The translations under genes were made by a program, and so were the position numbers. Under the pieces are notes generated by a model. That model saw nothing but the letters and a program-made list of their open reading frames with translations, made no database searches and was not told the origin of the DNA. From JAGQPD01 sp020426865 (GTDB lineage: Bacteria; Planctomycetota; Planctomycetia; Pirellulales; Pirellulaceae), in NCBI GenBank assembly GCA_041399065.1, contig JAWKTN010000001.1, positions 124,001-188,000 on the forward strand: a stretch of DNA of 64,000 nucleotides, given 5' to 3'. Shown piece by piece: positions 1 through 10,138 of the stretch. Within the stretch, counting starts at the first letter, position 1, and each line of letters starts with the position of its first letter.

Positions 1-71
1 CGACAGCAATCGACGTCGACGCAATGAAAGCAAGTGAACGATACCAGCATCGTCCGCTCGCGATCGATATA

Positions 72-1685
72 GTCGCCATTGCCGCTCCAGCTAACCACCG
101 CGCGGAAAAACATCATCCTGCCCCTCATCGTCCTGCCTACCCACCGGCGTCCGGGAAAAGGCAGGATGATGGGGGGCAGGACGATGAGGGGGCGACGGGT
201 GGCAGTGATTGCGGGTTTGCCCAGTCGTATCAGGGCGTAACTTTCCCATCCTCGTGTCATGCCATCGCCGCCCCAGCTAAACACTGCGCAAAACAAATCA
301 TCCTGCCCCTCATCGTCCTGCCTACCCACCGGCGTCCGGGAAAAGGCAGGATGATGGGGGGCAGGACGATGAGGGGGCGACGGGTGGCTGTGATTGCGGA
401 TTTGCCCAGTCGTATCAGGGCGTAACTTTCCCATCCTCGTGTCATGCCATCGCCGCCCCAGCTAAACACTGCGCAAAACAAATCATCCTGCCCCTCATCG
501 TCCTGCCTACCCACCGGCGTCCGGGAAAAGGCAGGATGATGGGGGGCAGGACGATGAAGGGACGACGGGTGGCAGTGATTGCGGGTTTGCCCAGTCGTAT
601 CTGGGCGTAACTTTCCCATCCTCGTGTCATGCCATCGCCGCTCCAGCTAACCACCGCGCGGAAAAACGTCATCCTGCCCCTCATCGTCCTGCCTACCTCA
701 ACCGGCATCCGGGAAAAGGCAGGATGATGGGGGGCAGGACGATGAAGGGACGACGGGTGGCTGTGATTGCGGGTTTGCCCAGTCGTATCAGGGCGTAACT
801 TTCCCATCCTCGTGTCATGCCATCGCCGCCCCAGCTAAACACTGCAAAACAAATCATCCTGCCCCTCATCGTCCTGCCTACCCACCGGCGTCCGGGAAAA
901 GGCAGGATGATGGGGGCAGGACGATGAAGGGACGACGGGTGGCAGTGATTGCGGATTTGCCCAGTCGTAAGGGCGCAACTTTCCCATCCTCGTGTCATGC
1001 CATCGCCGCCCCAGCTAAACACTGCGCAAAAACAAATCATCCTGCCCCTCATCGTCCTGCCTACCCACCGGCATCCGGGAAAAGGCAGGATGATGGGGGC
1101 AGGACGATGAAGGGGCGACGGGTGGCAGTGATTGCGGGTTTGCCCAGTCGTATCTGGGCGTAACTTTCCCATCCTCGTGTCATGCCATCGCCGCCCCAGC
1201 TAAACACTGGCAAAACAAATCATCCTGCCCCTCATCGTCCTGCCTACCCACCGGCGTCCGGGAAAAGGCAGGATGATGGGGGCAGGACGATGAGGGGGCG
1301 ACGGGTGGCAGTGATTGCGGGTTTGCCCAGTCGTATCAGGGCGTAACTTTCCCATCCTCGTGTCATGCCATCGCCGCCCCAGCTAAACACTGCGCAAAAC
1401 AAATCATCCTGCCCCTCATCGTCCTGCCTACCCACCGGCATCCGGGAAAAGGCAGGATGATGGGGGGCAGGACGATGAGGGGGCGACGGGTGGCTGTGAT
1501 TGCGGGTTTGCCCAGTCGTATCAGGGCGTAACTTTCCCATCCTCGTGTCATGCCATTGCCGCTCCAGCTAACCACCGCGCGGATAAAACATCATCCTGCC
1601 CCTCATCGTCCTGCCTACCCACCGGCATCTGGGAAAAGGCAGGATGATGGGGGGCAGGACGATGAAGGGACGACGGGTGGCAGTG
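72..1685. repeat. Tandem array of nine ~185-bp hairpin units
   Basis: Nine copies of one unit follow each other with a spacing of 183-187 bases; the TCATCCTGCCCC arm starts near 113, 298, 483, 669, 854, 1037, 1220, 1404 and 1591. In each unit a 5' arm (ATCATCCTGCCCC then TCATCGTCCTGCC) faces a 3' arm (GGCAGGATGATGGGG then GGCAGGACGATGA) across about 22 bases. This gives a stem of about 24 bp with three mismatches. Units differ by point changes and 1-3 base indels, so the array has diverged since it expanded. Open frames run through it on both strands, but they only repeat the unit and end where it ends, so I do not call genes. A single related hairpin lies at 57462-57538. Confidence 0.95.
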
Positions 1686-1864
1686 AATATTTTTATCTTG
1701 CGATACCGGCATGACCCCGCGGAGTCCCTACAACGCAAACCAATTGCGATTTTTGTAATTGCCTGGTTCCCAGGACCTAATCAGTCCAATTTGACCACTC
1801 AGATGGCGGCTCGTTGTAGCTTCGCCAGTTTTGGGCCAACTAGGTTGGCCTTTCGGCCCGGGAC

Positions 1865-4800
1865 TCATACAACCATCACGGTCGAAATCACACGAAGTTG
1901 ATCTCCCAGTGACGCGAACACTTGGTCACGTGCTTGTGATAGTTGCTGATTTTTCGTTGGCGCGACACGACGTGTTGACCGTCTGGATTGTGAAGACGTC
2001 GCGAGATGCGTTGGATCGGATCGTTCGATGTTAGGTGCTGAGGCGGAGCGGGCGTTCGCATTGGCCGTGAGTTGCTCGGCCCATACGATTAGGTCGTTGT
2101 GGTCAACTTTGGCGTCGCCGGTGCCGTCGCCATCGGATAGGGCGGCATTGCCGACGATGCCAAAACCTCGCTGCCACACGAGCAGGTCGATGCCGTCTGA
2201 AGTGCCATTGCTGTTGAAGTCGCCAGTCGGCAGTGCGAACTGCGCATCTGTCAGTGCGCTCCATTGGCCGTTTCGCAGAACTCGTGCTTTCACGTGCAAG
2301 GCGGTCGAGACGGTGACATCCTGCGAAAATACTTGAGCGCTTTGTGCGTTGACAATTCCCCCCACAAGACGCGGGTCACTTCCGTCGAGCGTGAAGTAGA
2401 TCGTGCCAGTGCCGGCGGCATTCGGATTGAGAAAGCTGAGTTGCGTGCCGGCGGCAACGATACCGCCGTGTTGGCGTTGTGAGTTGACCAGCAGTTCGGG
2501 GGCGTCGACGCTGGGGTAGAGTCCGTCGCTTCGCCATTGATTGAGTACGATATTGTGGCGATCTCGGAAGTAGGTGCCAAGCATATAATCCAGTTCATTC
2601 TGCCAATCGATGTCACGCGTTCTCGGCAACAACACGTGTTGGTCACCCCACCGAGCGGACTCACCAACTATCGCTTCGTAAACGCCGCCAGCAAGTTCAG
2701 CGAAACGAGCTGCGGGTACGTTCTCCTCGAGACGCTGCGGGTCATACTGAGGCTGCGTTGGACTGACATACAATGCCCCACCGTTAAACAAGTGTTCGTG
2801 GATGCGGTCGGCGAATTGCAGGCGGAATTCGTCGTAGTTCCGGAGGATCCCGAACAACTGAGCCGCCCCGGTGCTCTTGTTGATGTTGTTTTCCTGAATG
2901 CTTGTGCGCGAGCTGAGCGCCAGTGAGATTTCGCTGTCCCATGCAAAGAAATGGAACCCGTCGCTATCGACGCCGGATTTGCGGTTGGCGTACCAGTTCC
3001 GGTCGGGCCAATCGTTGTTGCCACCGTAGTGATTGAGAATCATATAGTCAATGTAGTTGGTGATGTCGACGAACTTCTCACGATTCACGTCGTTCGTGCC
3101 ATCGGGCCGATTGCCTTGCAGCAGTTGATAGGCGGCGTTTTTTGAGGCTGAGTTGGTTGCCGAATTGACGGACTGCGCCATCGACAGCATCGTGTTGTAA
3201 GCGTTGATCGATCCCTCTTCCAAACCGTCGTGGCTGACCACATCGTACTCGGCCTTATCACCACCGAAATGTTCGGCTGCGAACGACGCATCCGGTCGTT
3301 CGCTCGGGTTGTACAATCCCCAGTATTGACCGTTCACATAGAGGTGTACAACGAAACCACGCGATGATTCGTGTCCCATGGCCGCTTGCGTGTCACGAAA
3401 CCATTGATCACGCACATAGAGCGGATTCCCCTGCGCCCCATCCCAACCCCAACCGTCATTGAAATGGGGACGCAATACGACCGTATCGAATTCGGTGACA
3501 CCATCGGAACCGAACAGCGGATATCGCAGTTTGCTATCGCCATATTGCGTCTTGAAGAGCAGCCGGAGGCCGTTTTTCTTGGACAGCGACCGAGATGCCG
3601 CACCGTGAATGCGTAGTCCCGCGTCGATTTGAAACCCGGTACTGCCATCCGGAAAGATCAGTTCAGCCGAAGCGGCACGTTCCCAGTCAACTCCTTCACG
3701 AGTCACGTTGCTGTAAATCCCACTCGGCCCAACAAAATCGTCGCGATCGAGTGTAATCGAGATCGAGGGAATGGCCTTGAGGCTTTCGTCGATGGCGGCG
3801 ACGTAGATACCACCGAACCGATCATTTGGACCAACAACATCGGGGTCCAGACCATAATCGGCCGATCGATTGCCCCAACTGCTTGGCCAACCAGCCGCAA
3901 GCGCCGACTGCTGCGTCTGTTGAACGACATCACTGGTAAATATATACGTTTGGGTGTCGACGTTTGTGGGCAAGTAGCCGGGTTTGAACGCGGCAGCTCG
4001 CAGGTTCGTGGTACCGGTGATCGTGATCGGGCTGGTGTAGGGGGTCCCGTTGATGATGTTGAGATCGGCGTCGACGGCTGGCGCCGATCCGTCCAAAGTA
4101 TAGACGATGCTGGCACCAGCGGTTGGCGTGGTGATTTCCACATCGAACGGGCTATCGTAGAATCCTCGGTCGACAGAAAACGACGTGTCTTCGACCAAAC
4201 CGATATAGGCAGGGCCATTGGGGGCGTTCGGTGTGGGCGATGCGAAGAACCCTGTAATCACCGGCTCAAACAATCCGAAGTCACTTCCGGTCAAACGCGG
4301 AATCATCAACATGTCGGAACTGGGCGACTGATTCAATGCGTGGATCGCCAGTACATTGTCGCCATTTCGCAATGCGTCGAGATGGTCCGTTACGTCGAAG
4401 TCGACGTATGCCGACAGCACGACGTCGTCGCCCCGATTGGCACCGGCGGATGTCGAATTCCATGCGGGATTGCTGGGCGCACTGGCCGACGCAACAAAAA
4501 CACCATTCAAATATGCGACGAACCCATCGTCGTAGATCATGGAAAGTGTTAGCGTATCGAATGCCGCGGCATCTTCCACTGCGAACGCGAACCTTGTATA
4601 AGCCGTGCGGGTGTTGCTGGGGACCGTCGCATCGATCAGTGACGTATAATCGTTGTTGCCCCCCGGGCTGGACTCGTAGCCGATTCCTGCCGAGGCGAGT
4701 GCCCACGTGCTATCATCGAAGCCTGGTTCATTCCAGGTTGCATCATCGGCACCGCTGGAGGGAATTAGATACCGCATGGGCGAGTCATCATCGACCAACA

Positions 4801-5353
4801 CTTGGGTGGTCGACGCCATGGCTACGCCGAAGGAAACGTTAGTCTGTTGCTCGCCGTAGTCCGGGGCGTACTGGTGGACGACGGTCGTGCCATCAGGAGC
4901 GATGAGCCCCAAGTACTCGCGGGCGGCATTAAGGCGAAAGTTCGCATGCAACTCACCGATCAGTCCGGCGACATCTTTTCCGGACGCGAATACCAGAACC
5001 GTAGAGTGCGGGGCGATGACGCTGTCGGCAGGGAATGTCCATTTCGTCAGGTCGGAGATGTCGTCGGACAGATGATACCCGTGCAAGTCGATGGCTTGAT
5101 CGGTGGTGTTGTACAGTTCAATCCAATCCGATGTATCACCATCCCCGTCCCGCAGGCCGCCACTATTGGACGCCAGCAGTTCGCTAATCAAGATATCGGC
5201 TACGAACAGGCGGCGGGGTTCGAGCTGTTCGAGATGTCGCGGCTGATGGCCGCGGGGGCGACGATTTGTCGTTCGCGCGCGACGCCGTCGTCGCGTTGAC
5301 GACAAGAAGCTCGCCATACGGCTGGCCCACTCTATTTTTGCATCGCTCAACAC
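1865..5353 (-). CDS. Secreted lamin-tail / CotH-like / dockerin-like protein
   Basis: A 1162-residue extracellular protein. An Arg-rich N-terminus leads into LEQLEPRRLF near residue 43, the LEPR-XLL type of N-terminus seen on planctomycete exported proteins. It is followed by a lamin-tail-like domain (ISELLASNSGG, then SDWIELYN and AIDLHGYHLSD). A middle part has a jelly-roll look and a chitobiase-C-like stretch (IVYTLDGSAP). Then comes a CotH-like region (GLRIHGAASRSLSKKNGLRL, later FHFFAWDSEISL). A second IYFTLDGSDP repeat precedes a dockerin-like calcium segment (GDFNSNGTSDGIDLLVWQRG and DGDGTGDAKVDHNDLIVWAE). CotH proteins in spore formers are atypical kinases; here I only infer a surface or matrix role. 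The gene runs towards the repeat array and has no obvious operon partner. Confidence 0.85.
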   Translation of the reverse strand: MLSDAKIEWASRMASFLSSTRRRRRARTTNRRPRGHQPRHLEQLEPRRLFVADILISELLASNSGGLRDGDGDTSDWIELYNTTDQAIDLHGYHLSDDISDLTKWTFPADSVIAPHSTVLVFASGKDVAGLIGELHANFRLNAAREYLGLIAPDGTTVVHQYAPDYGEQQTNVSFGVAMASTTQVLVDDDSPMRYLIPSSGADDATWNEPGFDDSTWALASAGIGYESSPGGNNDYTSLIDATVPSNTRTAYTRFAFAVEDAAAFDTLTLSMIYDDGFVAYLNGVFVASASAPSNPAWNSTSAGANRGDDVVLSAYVDFDVTDHLDALRNGDNVLAIHALNQSPSSDMLMIPRLTGSDFGLFEPVITGFFASPTPNAPNGPAYIGLVEDTSFSVDRGFYDSPFDVEITTPTAGASIVYTLDGSAPAVDADLNIINGTPYTSPITITGTTNLRAAAFKPGYLPTNVDTQTYIFTSDVVQQTQQSALAAGWPSSWGNRSADYGLDPDVVGPNDRFGGIYVAAIDESLKAIPSISITLDRDDFVGPSGIYSNVTREGVDWERAASAELIFPDGSTGFQIDAGLRIHGAASRSLSKKNGLRLLFKTQYGDSKLRYPLFGSDGVTEFDTVVLRPHFNDGWGWDGAQGNPLYVRDQWFRDTQAAMGHESSRGFVVHLYVNGQYWGLYNPSERPDASFAAEHFGGDKAEYDVVSHDGLEEGSINAYNTMLSMAQSVNSATNSASKNAAYQLLQGNRPDGTNDVNREKFVDITNYIDYMILNHYGGNNDWPDRNWYANRKSGVDSDGFHFFAWDSEISLALSSRTSIQENNINKSTGAAQLFGILRNYDEFRLQFADRIHEHLFNGGALYVSPTQPQYDPQRLEENVPAARFAELAGGVYEAIVGESARWGDQHVLLPRTRDIDWQNELDYMLGTYFRDRHNIVLNQWRSDGLYPSVDAPELLVNSQRQHGGIVAAGTQLSFLNPNAAGTGTIYFTLDGSDPRLVGGIVNAQSAQVFSQDVTVSTALHVKARVLRNGQWSALTDAQFALPTGDFNSNGTSDGIDLLVWQRGFGIVGNAALSDGDGTGDAKVDHNDLIVWAEQLTANANARSASAPNIERSDPTHLATSSQSRRSTRRVAPTKNQQLSQARDQVFASLGDQLRVISTVMVV

Positions 5354-5572
5354 GATTCCCTACAACTGTCAAACGGAGTGCGGCAACATGCAGGCGTCGC
5401 TGAAGCCAGTCTGCTGTTGGCCATCGGAATTCGCCACAAGTCACCAGTATTGCCTGCCTTGCGGGAGGTGTCCAGCAACTCGCACATCGTAATAGGCCAT
5501 TTTGGAGAGTATTTGGGGGACAAGCAACAAGAAGCGACGAAATCATCTTGGGCTGTTGCGGCAGAATCGCGC

Positions 5573-5588
5573 AGTATTCGCGAATACT
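5573..5588. repeat. 16-bp perfect palindrome next to a shared 14-bp motif
   Basis: AGTATTCGCGAATACT reads the same on both strands. Four bases further, at 5592-5605, lies TGGTTCGAGGTATT, the reverse complement of AATACCTCGAACCA, which is repeated twice at 63.1 kb. The site is in the 263-base gap between two minus-strand genes. It could be an operator or part of a dispersed repeat; the sequence alone does not decide. Confidence 0.5.
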
Positions 5589-5616
5589 TGTTGGTTCGAG
5601 GTATTGCCACTCAATG

Positions 5617-6291
5617 CTACTGGGTGTGGCGCATCGACTGGCGGGACACGTCAACTTGGCGGTAGTCATCGAACCGCAACTTTGCCTGTTCATGGAAGCG
5701 TCGAAGCAAGGCCAAGTACAATCCTTTCATCGTAAAAAAGACAGCACCGCCCCATGCCACAACGACGGCGATGACGACATACCTCATTTGCCAGACGAAT
5801 TGTTTGCGAGTTGCCAGTTCATCGCGTGAAAACTTCGGGCCCATCCAACGATCGAACTGCGGCGCCTCATCGTCGAGCGTTTTTTTCCAGTCTTCTGACG
5901 ACATCTGGAACGCTCCGGCCGCGTTTGCCACCACGCGAAGCGGAAAGATGGTCGTGTCAACAAGCAGAAATGCGACGTTGTTCACAGCGACAACGGCGGC
6001 CGTGAGTGCAACGATTCGCCAATATAATCTTCCAAGAACCTGCCGTTCGACTCGGACCCGCCGTTCGGAAACCGTCCCATCCGGCCGTCGGCTATTTGCC
6101 CTTATCAACTGTCGTATTGCGGTGGGGAGGTTCCGTACTAGGACCTCGGAAATTCCGAACACGGCGACCAGGTCAATAATCACAAAGATCAACCATTTAG
6201 CGGCACCGTAGGACAACGCGAACCACACGGCCGTCGCGGTCATGAGCAAAATCAAACTCGACACGCTGAATTGCCGTTTCTTCGCAATCAC
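5617..6291 (-). CDS. Hypothetical inner-membrane protein
   Basis: 224 residues, unknown function. The N-terminus is short, basic (MIAKKRQFS) and followed by a hydrophobic stretch SSLILLMTATAVWFALSYG. A second segment (WLIFVIIDLVAVFGISEVLV), a third near residue 95 (IVALTAAVVAVNNVAFLLV) and a fourth near 177 (YVVIAVVVAWGGAVFFTMKG) suggest four membrane helices with a basic linker between the second and third. The opening resembles small planctomycete membrane proteins that start with an F-S-[VL]-x-[ST]-L-[IL]-L-L-M-T pattern. I use a GTG start at 6291 because GAGGG lies just upstream. It stands alone, with the CotH-like gene downstream on the same strand. Confidence 0.7.
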   Translation of the reverse strand: MIAKKRQFSVSSLILLMTATAVWFALSYGAAKWLIFVIIDLVAVFGISEVLVRNLPTAIRQLIRANSRRPDGTVSERRVRVERQVLGRLYWRIVALTAAVVAVNNVAFLLVDTTIFPLRVVANAAGAFQMSSEDWKKTLDDEAPQFDRWMGPKFSRDELATRKQFVWQMRYVVIAVVVAWGGAVFFTMKGLYLALLRRFHEQAKLRFDDYRQVDVSRQSMRHTQ

Positions 6292-7109
6292 GGAGACTGC
6301 CCTCTGTCACGCAAATCCAGGTCTCACCCGCACCGTAACACACCCATGTCATATCGGCCGCTTGCTTGCCGGACGAATTCTGTCGTCTCGGCCATGGTAC
6401 CAGATCCTGTGTCCAATGGCCACGCAATGTCGATGATTGCTGCCGTTTTGTAGCTACCGACGAACCAAAGCCAGCTTGACCGAAGGAGAAATCCGTGGCA
6501 TTATTGGGAGATTACTGGCTTCTGCCGCCTTTCGAACGTTCGACGGACCGATAGAACTGGCAGAATGAACACGACTTGCCGCGGTTTCAAAGGGATGAAT
6601 CGACTACGCAATTTCCCGGGCCTGGATCAGCTTCGCCGGCTGGCGGCTGTCGCATTCTTGTTGACGCTTTGGTGGGGAGTGCCGGGAATGACCGGTACGG
6701 TGTATTCGGAGTCGGAGGAGGCAGAGACCACAACGGAACTCGCTAGCGAATGGGCCGCCATTTCAAGTCAACATCGCGTGCGCCGCAATTCGCTCGACTC
6801 CCCATTCGATCGGCATGGGGTCCCAGTGACGGGCGACCCAATGGACGGTGTCGTTCGTTCGCACTCCCGACCGTCGCCTGCCCGCTCCAGTGACGCCTCA
6901 TTCCAGACGCCGCTGCGGTGTTAATTCTCTTTGCGTCACGCAACTTCTGCGCATACTGGCGAGCATAACGCGTGCACGTCCTTTGCCTTTGGTAGCAGTT
7001 TCCTCTATCAGACCACCGAAACGCCGCCAGATGTCGTCCGGTGCGACAGGAGCGACAAATCCGCCGTCGCGCGACGTGATGACCATCGAGCAATGCAAAG
7101 AGAGTTTCT
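6292..7109. other. Long spacer, only one weak ORF
   Basis: About 800 bases upstream of the SulP fusion gene. Apart from the weak ORF at 6565-6924 I see only overlapping frames on both strands with arginine- and proline-rich translations and no family resemblance. I found no clear hairpin terminator or riboswitch. Confidence 0.4.
6565..6924 (+). CDS. Possible small secreted protein, unknown
   Basis: 119 residues from ATG 6565; an inner ATG at 6595 follows AAAGGG and may be the true start. From there the protein has a basic start (MNRLRNFPGLDQLRR) and a hydrophobic run LAAVAFLLTLWWGVPGM, which looks like a signal peptide. An acidic stretch (SEEAETTTELASEW) follows, then a low-complexity Ser/Arg tail. 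I recognise no family. The tail overlaps ORFs in other frames, so only the first half looks convincingly coding. Confidence 0.35.
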   Translation: MNTTCRGFKGMNRLRNFPGLDQLRRLAAVAFLLTLWWGVPGMTGTVYSESEEAETTTELASEWAAISSQHRVRRNSLDSPFDRHGVPVTGDPMDGVVRSHSRPSPARSSDASFQTPLRC

Positions 7110-9362
7110 ATGCCAAAGCCATCAACATCATCCCATAACACATTTGTCCCGTTGTCGCCCACCACACTGCCCTACGATTTGACAGCTGGTCTGGTCGTGT
7201 TTCTCGTCGCATTGCCACTTTGCCTGGGGATCGCCTTGGCATCGGGCACAGCGCCGTTTTCCGGTTTGATCGCGGGGATCATCGGTGGCCTCGTGGTGGC
7301 GTCGATTAGTGGTTCGCAGACCAGCGTCAGCGGACCCGCGGCCGGATTGACAGCGATTGTGCTGCAACAGGTCGCGAAACTGGGGTCGTTTGAAACGTTT
7401 TTGTTGGCCTTGGTCATCGGTGGCGTGATTCAGATCGCGTTGGGGCTCTTGCGCGCGGGAGCATTATCGGCGTTTTTTCCTACGTCAGTCATCAAAGGTC
7501 TACTTGCGGCGATTGGTGTCATACTAATCTTGAAGCAGATCCCTCACTTGCTGGGGCATGATACGGATCCTGAGGGGGAGATGTCGTTCCAACAACCGGA
7601 CGATGAGAGCACGTTCACCGAAATCCTACACGTATTCGAAGGTGACATTCATGTGGGCGCGGCGGTGATCGGCGTTTTGTCCGTCATCGTATTGATTCTG
7701 TGGAACCGCAGCACGTTGCTCAAGAAGTCGTTCATACCAGCTCCGTTCGTTGTCGTATTGCTGGGCGTGCTCGTTCAACTTGCGTTTCAGACGCTCGGGG
7801 GAATCTGGGCGATCGAGCCCAGTCACCTGGTGCAAGTGCCGGTGGCGGAAACGTCGAGCGACATATTGTCGTTCTTGTCGATGCCGAACTTCGGCCAGTG
7901 GGCGAATCCGCTTGTCTGGAAGGGCGGCGCGACAATTGCCGTTGTGGCGTCGCTGGAGACCCTATTGAATCTCGAGGCATCTGACAAACTTGACAAATAC
8001 AATCGCGACTCGCCACCCAGCCGCGAACTTATTGCTCAAGGAGTCGGCAATATCGTCGCCGGCTTGATCGGCGGGATTCCCATTACCTCGGTCATCGTCC
8101 GAAGTTCGGTGAATGTGAACACTGGCGCTCGCACGAAGGTATCGGCGATTTTTCATGGCGTCCTTTTGCTCGTGAGCGTTATCGTTTTCCCGAAATACCT
8201 GAATATGATTCCCCTTTCGGCGCTGGCCGCGATTTTGCTGGTAACCGGCTTCAAGCTTGCCAGCCCGCAATTAATGTACGAAATGTGGAAACAAGGGCGA
8301 TACCAGTTTTTGCCGTTCGTAATCACGATGATCGCGATCGTCGGTTCTGACCTGCTGGTGGGAATCTTGATCGGCCTGGTTGTGAGCGTGCTGTTTATTC
8401 TCAACAGCAATGTTCGCTACCCGATTCGCCGGATTGTGGAGACGCACTTGGAGGGAGAAGTTCTCCATATCGAGCTGGCAAATCAAGTCAGTTTCCTGAA
8501 CAAGGCCGCCTTGGATCATGTGCTAAACGAGGCTCGCGATGGCTCGCACTTGTTGATCGACGCCACCGATTCAGACTACATCGATCCCGATATTCTGTCG
8601 CTTATCCGGGATTTCAAAAACAACGTTGGACCGTCGCGCGATATCAAGGTCAGTCTGAAGGGCTTTCGACCGAAGTATCAATTGCATGACGACCTCCAGT
8701 TCGTTGACTATTCGACGCGCGAATTGCAAGATCGCATCACCGCCGCACAAGTGTTAGAAATTCTTCGGGAGGGTAACCGCCGTTTTCGTACGGGCCATAA
8801 GTTGACAAGGGATTTCAGCCGTCAGGTCGGCGCGACCGCTGGTGGCCAAACGCCCCTGGCGGTAATCCTCAGCTGCATCGATTCACGTGTGCCGGCTGAA
8901 CTGGTGTTCGATCTGGGCATCGGCGATATTTTCAGCGTACGAGTTGCTGGGAATGTAATTGGTACAAAATCTCTAGGCAGCATTGAATATGGAGTCCGCG
9001 TGGCAGGTGTAAAGCTGGTGCTCGTGTTGGGACATACTCGGTGTGGCGCTGTCACTTCATCCGTCGAATTGTTGACCGACGGGAAGGACATCGAGGCGAC
9101 CACGGGTTGCCCACACCTCCCGTCGATTGTGCGCGAGGTGGAAACCAGTTTTCCGGCCGCCGAACGGCAACAGGTTGGAACGCTTCAGACGCAGGAGCGC
9201 GAACAATTCGTCGATGAAGTGGCCAAACGAAATGTGCTGCACACGGTAACAATGATTCAAGAACGGAGTTCGGCAATCCGCGATGCAGTGGATTCCGGGC
9301 AGGTGATGGTCGTAGGTGCAATGTACGACGTGAAAACCGGAGTGATCGAGTTCTTTACGTAG
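7110..9362 (+). CDS. SulP-family anion transporter fused to beta-carbonic anhydrase
   Basis: 750 residues. Residues about 20-430 are a SulP/SLC26-type membrane domain with many helices, beginning YDLTAGLVVFLVALPLCLGI. A STAS domain follows at about 440-540 (VLHIELANQVSFLNKAALDH, then LLIDATDSDYIDPDI). Residues about 555-750 are a beta-class carbonic anhydrase with its zinc and active-site residues intact: Cys589-Ile-Asp591-Ser-Arg593, then His642-Thr-Arg-Cys645 in LVLGHTRCGAV. In this family the transporter is thought to move bicarbonate and the enzyme to interconvert it with CO2 at the inner face of the membrane. The ATG follows GAGAG. It stands convergent to hypA. Substrate choice is inferred from the fusion. 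Confidence 0.93.
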   Translation: MPKPSTSSHNTFVPLSPTTLPYDLTAGLVVFLVALPLCLGIALASGTAPFSGLIAGIIGGLVVASISGSQTSVSGPAAGLTAIVLQQVAKLGSFETFLLALVIGGVIQIALGLLRAGALSAFFPTSVIKGLLAAIGVILILKQIPHLLGHDTDPEGEMSFQQPDDESTFTEILHVFEGDIHVGAAVIGVLSVIVLILWNRSTLLKKSFIPAPFVVVLLGVLVQLAFQTLGGIWAIEPSHLVQVPVAETSSDILSFLSMPNFGQWANPLVWKGGATIAVVASLETLLNLEASDKLDKYNRDSPPSRELIAQGVGNIVAGLIGGIPITSVIVRSSVNVNTGARTKVSAIFHGVLLLVSVIVFPKYLNMIPLSALAAILLVTGFKLASPQLMYEMWKQGRYQFLPFVITMIAIVGSDLLVGILIGLVVSVLFILNSNVRYPIRRIVETHLEGEVLHIELANQVSFLNKAALDHVLNEARDGSHLLIDATDSDYIDPDILSLIRDFKNNVGPSRDIKVSLKGFRPKYQLHDDLQFVDYSTRELQDRITAAQVLEILREGNRRFRTGHKLTRDFSRQVGATAGGQTPLAVILSCIDSRVPAELVFDLGIGDIFSVRVAGNVIGTKSLGSIEYGVRVAGVKLVLVLGHTRCGAVTSSVELLTDGKDIEATTGCPHLPSIVREVETSFPAAERQQVGTLQTQEREQFVDEVAKRNVLHTVTMIQERSSAIRDAVDSGQVMVVGAMYDVKTGVIEFFT

Positions 9363-9399
9363 TCCGGTCGTCATGCATTCCGGTGCATCTCGCGCAAAG

Positions 9400-9747
9400 T
9401 CACGCGTGCAATTCGATCGTATCGATTTCCAGCTCCTGCCCCGATCGCACATCGGCCGTTGGGGTGTCGCAAAGCGGACAACGAAACCGTTGAATCCCGG
9501 GTAGCTCGACAACCTGGTCGCACGAGGGACAGTAGACCGAGACCGGCACCGTGATGATCCTGAGCTCTGCGCCCTCGATTAGGGTCTCCTTGGCAACTAG
9601 CGCCATACTGAATCGCAAGGCGTCCTCATGCACACAACTCAACGCGCCAATTCGCAAAGTAATAGCTGTAGCGGGCTGTCCACCGGCCTCTTCGATATGT
9701 TGCAGGGCGATGTCGGCAATCTGTTGAGCGATCGATAACTCGTGCAT
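9400..9747 (-). CDS. hypA: Hydrogenase nickel-incorporation protein HypA
   Basis: 115 residues, normal length for HypA. It starts MHELSIAQQI, so the nickel-binding MHE N-terminus is intact. The zinc site is Cys73-x-x-Cys76 (VYCPSCDQ) and Cys90-x-x-Cys93 (FRCPLCDT). HypA delivers nickel to [NiFe]-hydrogenase large subunits, and in some bacteria to urease, together with HypB. It is read away from hypC-hypD-hypE, separated by about 590 bases of repeats. No hypB, hypF or hydrogenase subunit is in the window. Confidence 0.95.
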   Translation of the reverse strand: MHELSIAQQIADIALQHIEEAGGQPATAITLRIGALSCVHEDALRFSMALVAKETLIEGAELRIITVPVSVYCPSCDQVVELPGIQRFRCPLCDTPTADVRSGQELEIDTIELHA

Positions 9748-9754
9748 GACCTAT

Positions 9755-9778
9755 TGTTACACGGCTGTCCCTGCCGTC
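9755..9778. repeat. 24-bp direct repeat, left copy
   Basis: A 24-base sequence beginning TGTTACACGGCTGTCCC occurs identically at 10139-10162. The two copies bracket the inverted-repeat element at 9790-10130. The left copy lies just upstream of the hypA start. Confidence 0.85.
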
Positions 9779-9789
9779 TTCCTATTGCT

Positions 9790-10130
9790 TTGTGACACCT
9801 ATGAATTAGGGCGCGGCCTTCCGATTTGCCACTCCCGCAGGGTGGACTGTCAAAAACTCTCAATGAGCCCCCTATTGAGACCCGTATTGGCGCGTGGTCC
9901 ATGTCGCGCAAGCGACTCCAGTTCCGCTTCCGCCCCCTCACCCCAACCCTCTCCCCCATAAGGAGTTGCGGCAACGTGTGACATGTATACGTTGCTTATC
10001 CTTCGCAACTCCTTACGGGGGAGAGGGGGCCCCGTACGCAACCATTTTTGACAGTAAACCCGCAGGCTCCCCATGGTGTGTGTCCGGGGGAGGCGGCCAA
10101 TGACCACACTCTAATTCTTCGGTGTCACAA
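9790..10130. mobile_element. MITE-like element with 20-bp terminal inverted repeats
   Basis: The ends are TTGTGACACCTATGAATTAG (9790-9809) and CTAATTCTTCGGTGTCACAA (10111-10130), which pair at 17 of 20 positions. Weaker inverted similarity continues inward (GGACTGTCAAAAA on the left, TTTTTGACAGTAA on the right). It ends in a long central hairpin: CCCTCTCCCCCATAAGGAG near 9947 pairs with CTCCTTACGGGGGAGAGGG near 10009. The CCTCACCCCAACCCTCTCCCC tract type is common in dispersed bacterial repeats. No ORF inside looks real. It may be a non-autonomous transposable element or a large structured repeat. Confidence 0.65.
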
Positions 10131-10138
10131 TGCACTAA

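Noticed and set aside
24..1901. Several overlapping ORFs of 70-160 residues on both strands
   Set aside because: They repeat the same ~60-residue unit because the DNA is a tandem array; their ends follow the array, not any gene boundary.
3629..4552. 307-residue plus-strand ORF
   Set aside because: It lies opposite the CotH-like gene, with the composition of a shadow frame and no family resemblance.
5378..5665. 95-residue plus-strand ORF
   Set aside because: It overlaps the end of the membrane protein gene and competes with equally good minus-strand frames, with no recognisable family.
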